A stretch of DNA of 9,811 bases from Prevotella sp. UBA6429. GTDB taxonomy: Bacteria; Bacteroidota; Bacteroidia; Bacteroidales; Bacteroidaceae. This document shows, piece by piece, positions 6,778 to 9,811 of this stretch (position 1 is its first letter; every line of letters starts with the position of its first letter). The translations under genes and the position numbers were made by a program. The stretch is taken from assembly GCA_002437285.1 (NCBI GenBank), contig DJOV01000131.1, positions 1-9,811 of the forward strand, read 5' to 3'. The notes under the pieces are model-generated. The model saw only the letters and a program-made list of their open reading frames with translations. It was not told the origin of the DNA and searched no databases.

Positions 6778-7542
6778 TTATTGTTCGTGGCTGATGATTT
6801 CCTTGGCCAGCGCCAGGTGGTTCTTGGCTCCTGTGGAGTCGGCGTCGTAGAGGATGACGGGGAGTCCGTGGCTGGGGCTCTCGGAGAGCTTCACGTTGCG
6901 CTGGATGACGGTCTTGAAGACCAGCTCCTGGAAATGTCGTTTCACCTCGTCGTAAATCTGGTTGGCCAGTCGGAGGCGACTGTCGTACATGGTCAGCAGG
7001 AACCCTTCGATTTCCAGTTTCGGGTTGAGCTTGCTCTTGATGATCTTGATGGTGTTGAGCAGTTTGCTGATGCCTTCCAGGGCAAAGTATTCGCATTGCA
7101 CAGGGATGATGACCGAATCGGCTGCAGTCAGGGAGTTGACGGTGATGAGGCCCAACGATGGTGAGCAGTCGATGAGTATGTAGTCGTATTCCGTTTTTAG
7201 CGGCTCCAGGATTTTCTTGATGACCTTCTCTCGGTTGTCGAGGTTGAGCATCTCGATCTCCGCGCCCACCAGGTCGATGTGGCTGGGGATGATGTCCAGT
7301 CCGTCGATGTCGGTGGTGTAGATGGCGTCGCGCACGTCAGCGTGGTCGATGATGCACTCGTATAGCGAGCAGTCCACCTCACTGATGTCCACTCCCAATC
7401 CGCTGGAGGCGTTGGCCTGCGGGTCAGCGTCGACAACGAGCACCTTCTTCTCGAGCGTGGCCAGTGACGCGGCCAGGTTGATGGTGGTGGTCGTCTTGCC
7501 CACACCGCCTTTTTGGTTAGCTAAAGCAATGATTTTTGCCAT
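6778..7542 (-). CDS. parA: Chromosome partitioning ATPase ParA (Soj/MinD-like)
   Basis: This 254-residue cytoplasmic ATPase drives separation of ParB-bound origins. The deviant Walker A motif KGGVGKTT is at 11-18, including the signature lysine K11. VDADPQANAS (37-46) is the A' motif and YILIDCSPSLG (121-131, D125) is Walker B. The family C-terminal motif is present as SPSHGLPVILYD. The protein begins at the ATP-binding motif with no N-terminal DNA-binding domain, as in chromosomal Soj-type ParA rather than type Ia plasmid ParA. It heads the leftward gene run and is the only member with an evident promoter (-7 box at 7603-7610), giving a leader of roughly 55 nt. An inverted repeat GGGT-AA-ACCC lies in that leader at 7571-7580. 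Confidence 0.97.
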   Translation of the reverse strand: MAKIIALANQKGGVGKTTTTINLAASLATLEKKVLVVDADPQANASSGLGVDISEVDCSLYECIIDHADVRDAIYTTDIDGLDIIPSHIDLVGAEIEMLNLDNREKVIKKILEPLKTEYDYILIDCSPSLGLITVNSLTAADSVIIPVQCEYFALEGISKLLNTIKIIKSKLNPKLEIEGFLLTMYDSRLRLANQIYDEVKRHFQELVFKTVIQRNVKLSESPSHGLPVILYDADSTGAKNHLALAKEIISHEQ

Positions 7543-7570
7543 TTCCGAATGTCTTTATCTTTTTACGAGG

Positions 7571-7580
7571 GGGTAAACCC
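7571..7580. other. Small inverted repeat in the parA leader
   Basis: GGGTAAACCC is a perfect GGGT/ACCC inverted repeat around AA. It lies between the predicted parA transcription start and its ATG, in the divergent parA/surE region. The two-base spacer is too short for a good RNA hairpin, so a protein-binding site is the more natural reading, but nothing else supports that. Confidence 0.2.
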
Positions 7581-7602
7581 TGTTGCCACAAGGTTTTGAA
7601 TG

Positions 7603-7610
7603 CAAAGATA
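7603..7610 (-). promoter_or_regulatory. -7 box of the parA gene run
   Basis: Read on the minus strand this is TATCTTTG followed by CA, identical over ten bases to the boxes at 13-22 and 658-667. Transcription would start near 7597. I see no clear TTG-type -33 element at the usual distance; the upstream stretch is AT-rich. Confidence 0.65.
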
Positions 7611-7651
7611 CATATTTTGTAGGAAAAAGAAGATAATTAAAGGTTTTTTCG

Positions 7652-7659
7652 TACTTTTG
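7652..7659 (+). promoter_or_regulatory. -7 box of surE-lpxB
   Basis: TACTTTTG fits TAnnTTTG exactly and is followed by CA. The predicted start near 7666 leaves about 15 nt to the surE ATG at 7681. It lies 41 bp from the oppositely directed parA box, so the two promoters share one short regulatory region. A -33 TTTG at the normal spacing is not evident. Confidence 0.65.
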
Positions 7660-7680
7660 CAATGCAAAACTTTTTATGAA

Positions 7681-8451
7681 ATGGAAAAAGAAAGACCCTT
7701 GATACTGATATCCAACGATGACGGATATCACTCCCCCGGCATACGCAAGCTCGTGGATTTTGTCAGCGATTTGGCTGATGTGCTGGTGTGTGCCCCCGAG
7801 AGTGCGCGTTCAGGTTATTCCTGTGCCTTTTCGGCCGAGAACTACTTGCGGCTGAAGCCGCGCCACAACCTGGACCCGGCGACAGTCTATTCGTGCACCG
7901 GGACGCCTGTCGACTGTGTGAAGATAGCCCTTGACCAATTGTGTCGCGACCGTCGTCCCGCACTGATTCTCAGCGGTATCAATCACGGAGACAACTCATC
8001 TGTGAATAATCATTACAGTGGGACGATGGGCGTGGCCAAGGAAGGCTGCATGAAGCGCATTCCATCCGTGGCGTTCTCCAGTTGCTACTATGATGAGCAT
8101 GCCAACCTGGAGCCCCTGCGTCCGTATGTCCGCCGTATTGTCGCGGATGTGCTGCGTGACGGGCTTCCCCAGGGCATTTGCCTCAATGTCAACTTCCCCG
8201 CCGAGCAGGAATTCAGGGGTATACGCGTGTGCCGGATGACCAATGGCAGCTGGATAAACGAGATAGTGAAGGAGCGCCATCCCCGTGGCTACGACTATTA
8301 CTGGGTGGTGGGCGAGTATCGCAATGACGAGCCGGGCGCGGAGGGCACCGACCAGTGGGCCCTGGAGCAGGGCTACGTGGCCATCACGCCCACCAAGATT
8401 GATGTGACGGCCTATGAGTTCGTGGATGAGCTCAAGAAGGCCTACGAATGA
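7681..8451 (+). CDS. surE: 5'/3'-nucleotidase SurE
   Basis: This 256-residue metal-dependent phosphatase removes phosphate from nucleoside 5'- and 3'-monophosphates and in some species from short polyphosphate. The N-terminal LISNDDGYHSPG (9-20) has the metal-binding D13-D14. PESARSG (39-45, S44) replaces the more usual PDxNxSG. GTPVDCVKIAL (74-84), LSGINHGDN (97-105, N101) and HYSGTMGVAKEG (111-122) are typical SurE motifs. All four expected metal ligands are present. The ATG at 7681 is chosen over an in-frame ATG at 7600, because the extra 27 residues are not family-like and span the -7 box. Another ATG at 7676 is out of frame and opens only eight codons. lpxB follows after 34 bp on the same strand. 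Confidence 0.95.
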   Translation: MEKERPLILISNDDGYHSPGIRKLVDFVSDLADVLVCAPESARSGYSCAFSAENYLRLKPRHNLDPATVYSCTGTPVDCVKIALDQLCRDRRPALILSGINHGDNSSVNNHYSGTMGVAKEGCMKRIPSVAFSSCYYDEHANLEPLRPYVRRIVADVLRDGLPQGICLNVNFPAEQEFRGIRVCRMTNGSWINEIVKERHPRGYDYYWVVGEYRNDEPGAEGTDQWALEQGYVAITPTKIDVTAYEFVDELKKAYE

Positions 8452-8485
8452 AAATCGCTTGATTTTTCTTGAAAAACAACAGGCC

Positions 8486-9682
8486 ATGAGATACTATCTG
8501 ATTGTGGGCGAAGCGTCGGGCGACCTCCATGCTTCGCGGCTCATGCGTTCACTGCGGCGTGAGGACAGCCAGGCGGAGTTTAGGTTCTTTGGCGGCGACC
8601 TGATGACGGCCGAGGGCGGCCATCGGGTGCGCCACTATAAGGATTTGGCCTACATGGGCTTCGTGCCGGTGTTGCTCCATCTGCGCACCATCTTTGCCAA
8701 TATGGCCATGTGCAAGCGCGACATTGTGGCGTGGCACCCCGATGTGGTCATCCTCGTGGACTATCCGGGCTTCAACCTCGACATAGCCAAGTTTGTGCGT
8801 GCCAAGACGCACATTCCGGTCTACTATTACATCTCGCCCAAGATATGGGCATGGAAAGAATGGCGTATCAAGCGCATCAAGCGTGACGTGACGGAGCTTT
8901 TCTCCATCCTGCCGTTTGAGGTTCCTTTCTTTGAAGGGAAGCACCATTTCAAGATTCACTATGTGGGCAATCCGACCGTTGAGGAGGTGGATGGCTTCCG
9001 CGCCACTTACGGCGAGAGCCGCACGACGTTTTGCCAGCGCCATCAGCTCGACCCGCAGCGGCCCATCATTGCCCTGTTGGCGGGCAGTAGGAAACAGGAA
9101 ATCAAGGACAACTTACCATCGATGATTGCCGCCGCCCGCCCCTTTGCTGCCGAAAGGCCGGATGGCGCGCCGTCGGCCCAGACGGTCACTGGAGGTCACC
9201 AGTTGGTCGTGGCGGGCGCGCCCGGCATAGACCACGACTATTATGCCCCCTTCGTGGCGGGCCAACCCGTGACCATGGTGACGGACGAGACCTATGCATT
9301 GCTGGCCCACTCCGTGGCGGCGCTGGTCACCAGTGGCACGGCAACACTTGAGACGGCGCTCTTCGATGTGCCGCAGGTGGTGTGCTACAAGACACCGCTG
9401 CCTCGTCTCATGCGCTTTGCCTTCAACCATATCCTCCAGTGCAAGTTTATCTCCCTGGTCAACCTTATTGCCGACAGGGAGGTCGTGCAGGAGTTGTTTG
9501 CCGACCGTTTCCGGGTCGACATCATCCGTGAGGAACTCTCCAAGCTGTTGCCTGATGGCGTGGGTCGCGAGCGGATGCTCGACGATTATAGGTTCGTCAG
9601 GCAAGCGCTGGGACATGACGTGGCACCCGACAAGGCTGCCCGGGAGATGGTGCGGTTGCTCCAGAACGGCCCGAACCAGTAA
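8486..9682 (+). CDS. lpxB: Lipid-A-disaccharide synthase LpxB
   Basis: This 398-residue GT-B fold glycosyltransferase (GT19) joins UDP-2,3-diacylglucosamine and lipid X into the lipid A disaccharide at the inner face of the cytoplasmic membrane. VGEASGDLHAS (7-17) is the family start. DYPGFN at 92-97 includes D92, which matches the catalytic-type Asp of E. coli LpxB. YYISPKIWAWK (114-124), LPFEVPFFEGK (142-152), VGNPTVEEV (160-168), LLAGSRKQEI (197-206) with the conserved Arg, and TSGTATLETAL (282-292) follow in order. A hydrophilic stretch at about 221-237, rich in Gly, Ala and Pro, looks like a small insertion relative to the usual loop. The ATG at 8486 opens directly on the conserved motif; an ORF start at 8414 overlaps surE and adds unrelated residues. 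It is probably cotranscribed with surE. Confidence 0.96.
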   Translation: MRYYLIVGEASGDLHASRLMRSLRREDSQAEFRFFGGDLMTAEGGHRVRHYKDLAYMGFVPVLLHLRTIFANMAMCKRDIVAWHPDVVILVDYPGFNLDIAKFVRAKTHIPVYYYISPKIWAWKEWRIKRIKRDVTELFSILPFEVPFFEGKHHFKIHYVGNPTVEEVDGFRATYGESRTTFCQRHQLDPQRPIIALLAGSRKQEIKDNLPSMIAAARPFAAERPDGAPSAQTVTGGHQLVVAGAPGIDHDYYAPFVAGQPVTMVTDETYALLAHSVAALVTSGTATLETALFDVPQVVCYKTPLPRLMRFAFNHILQCKFISLVNLIADREVVQELFADRFRVDIIREELSKLLPDGVGRERMLDDYRFVRQALGHDVAPDKAAREMVRLLQNGPNQ

Positions 9683-9696
9683 GGCAACCTACGCGT

Positions 9697-9715
9697 GGGT
9701 CGTGCGAAGCGACCC
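9697..9715 (+). terminator. Weak hairpin after lpxB
   Basis: GGGTCG (9697-9702) and CGACCC (9710-9715) form a six-pair stem with a possible T-G wobble inside it, starting 14 bp after the lpxB stop. There is no T run after it, so it is not a standard intrinsic terminator. It could stabilise the mRNA end or be chance. I see no convincing gene in the rest of 9683-9811. Confidence 0.3.
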
Positions 9716-9811
9716 CATGAGCTTGGCCTATATTGTCGTTTGAAACTGAGATTGCCGTCTGAACAGTCACGATGGGTTATGTTGAAGAAAGCGGACAATG
9801 TATATAAAAAA

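Noticed and set aside
7600..7680. N-terminal extension of SurE from the ATG at 7600
   Set aside because: It spans the -7 box at 7652-7659 and adds 27 residues without family resemblance. The SurE motif begins properly from 7681.
7676..7702. Eight-codon ORF overlapping the surE start
   Set aside because: It is out of frame with surE, has no sign of selection, and is likely a by-product of ATGAAATG at the start.
9779..9811. Possible start of a further gene (ATG at 9779, open to the window end)
   Set aside because: Only 11 codons are visible (MLKKADNVYKK), with no promoter box or clear ribosome site. This is too little to call.

Overview
The window looks like chromosomal DNA of a Bacteroidetes bacterium, most likely the Prevotella/Bacteroidales group. 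Two things point there. First, the promoters carry the Bacteroidetes-type -7 box TAnnTTTG; four are visible and all read TAnnTTTGCA. Second, the gene order parA-parB-DUF5683-lytic transglycosylase-rel, divergent from surE-lpxB, is one I associate with Bacteroidales core chromosomes. The assignment rests on protein character, promoter type and gene order, not on a search. I see no tRNA, rRNA, insertion sequence, phage gene or CRISPR array, and the coding is dense and intact.

Left part (1-1127, + strand): a small exported protein with two LTxxQ-like motifs and a His/Gly/Lys-rich tail, then a compact MerR-type DNA-binding protein, each with its own promoter. A near-perfect long hairpin at 1080-1127 separates merR from the convergent rel gene and probably stops transcription from both sides.

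Central part (1153-7542, - strand): a five-gene run read right to left. parA and parB (chromosome partitioning) are followed with no gap by a DUF5683 membrane protein, whose GTG start abuts the parB stop. After a 128-bp gap comes an MltD-like lytic transglycosylase (SLT domain plus LysM), also with a GTG start. After 87 bp comes a full-length bifunctional (p)ppGpp synthetase/hydrolase. Only parA has a recognisable promoter, so the run may be one operon with possible internal initiation in the 128-bp gap, which holds a G8 run, a T9 run and a small palindrome.

Right part (7543-9811): a 138-bp divergent promoter region drives parA leftward and surE-lpxB rightward. SurE is a survival-type nucleotidase and LpxB makes the lipid A disaccharide. 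The two are 34 bp apart and probably cotranscribed. The last 129 bp hold a weak hairpin and no convincing gene.

Together this is a housekeeping neighbourhood: chromosome segregation, peptidoglycan turnover, stringent response and outer-membrane lipid A synthesis. I found no clear sign of an undescribed defence or mobile system. The least explained items are the exported LTxxQ/His-rich protein, the DUF5683 protein locked to parB, and the homopolymer-rich leader of the transglycosylase gene.
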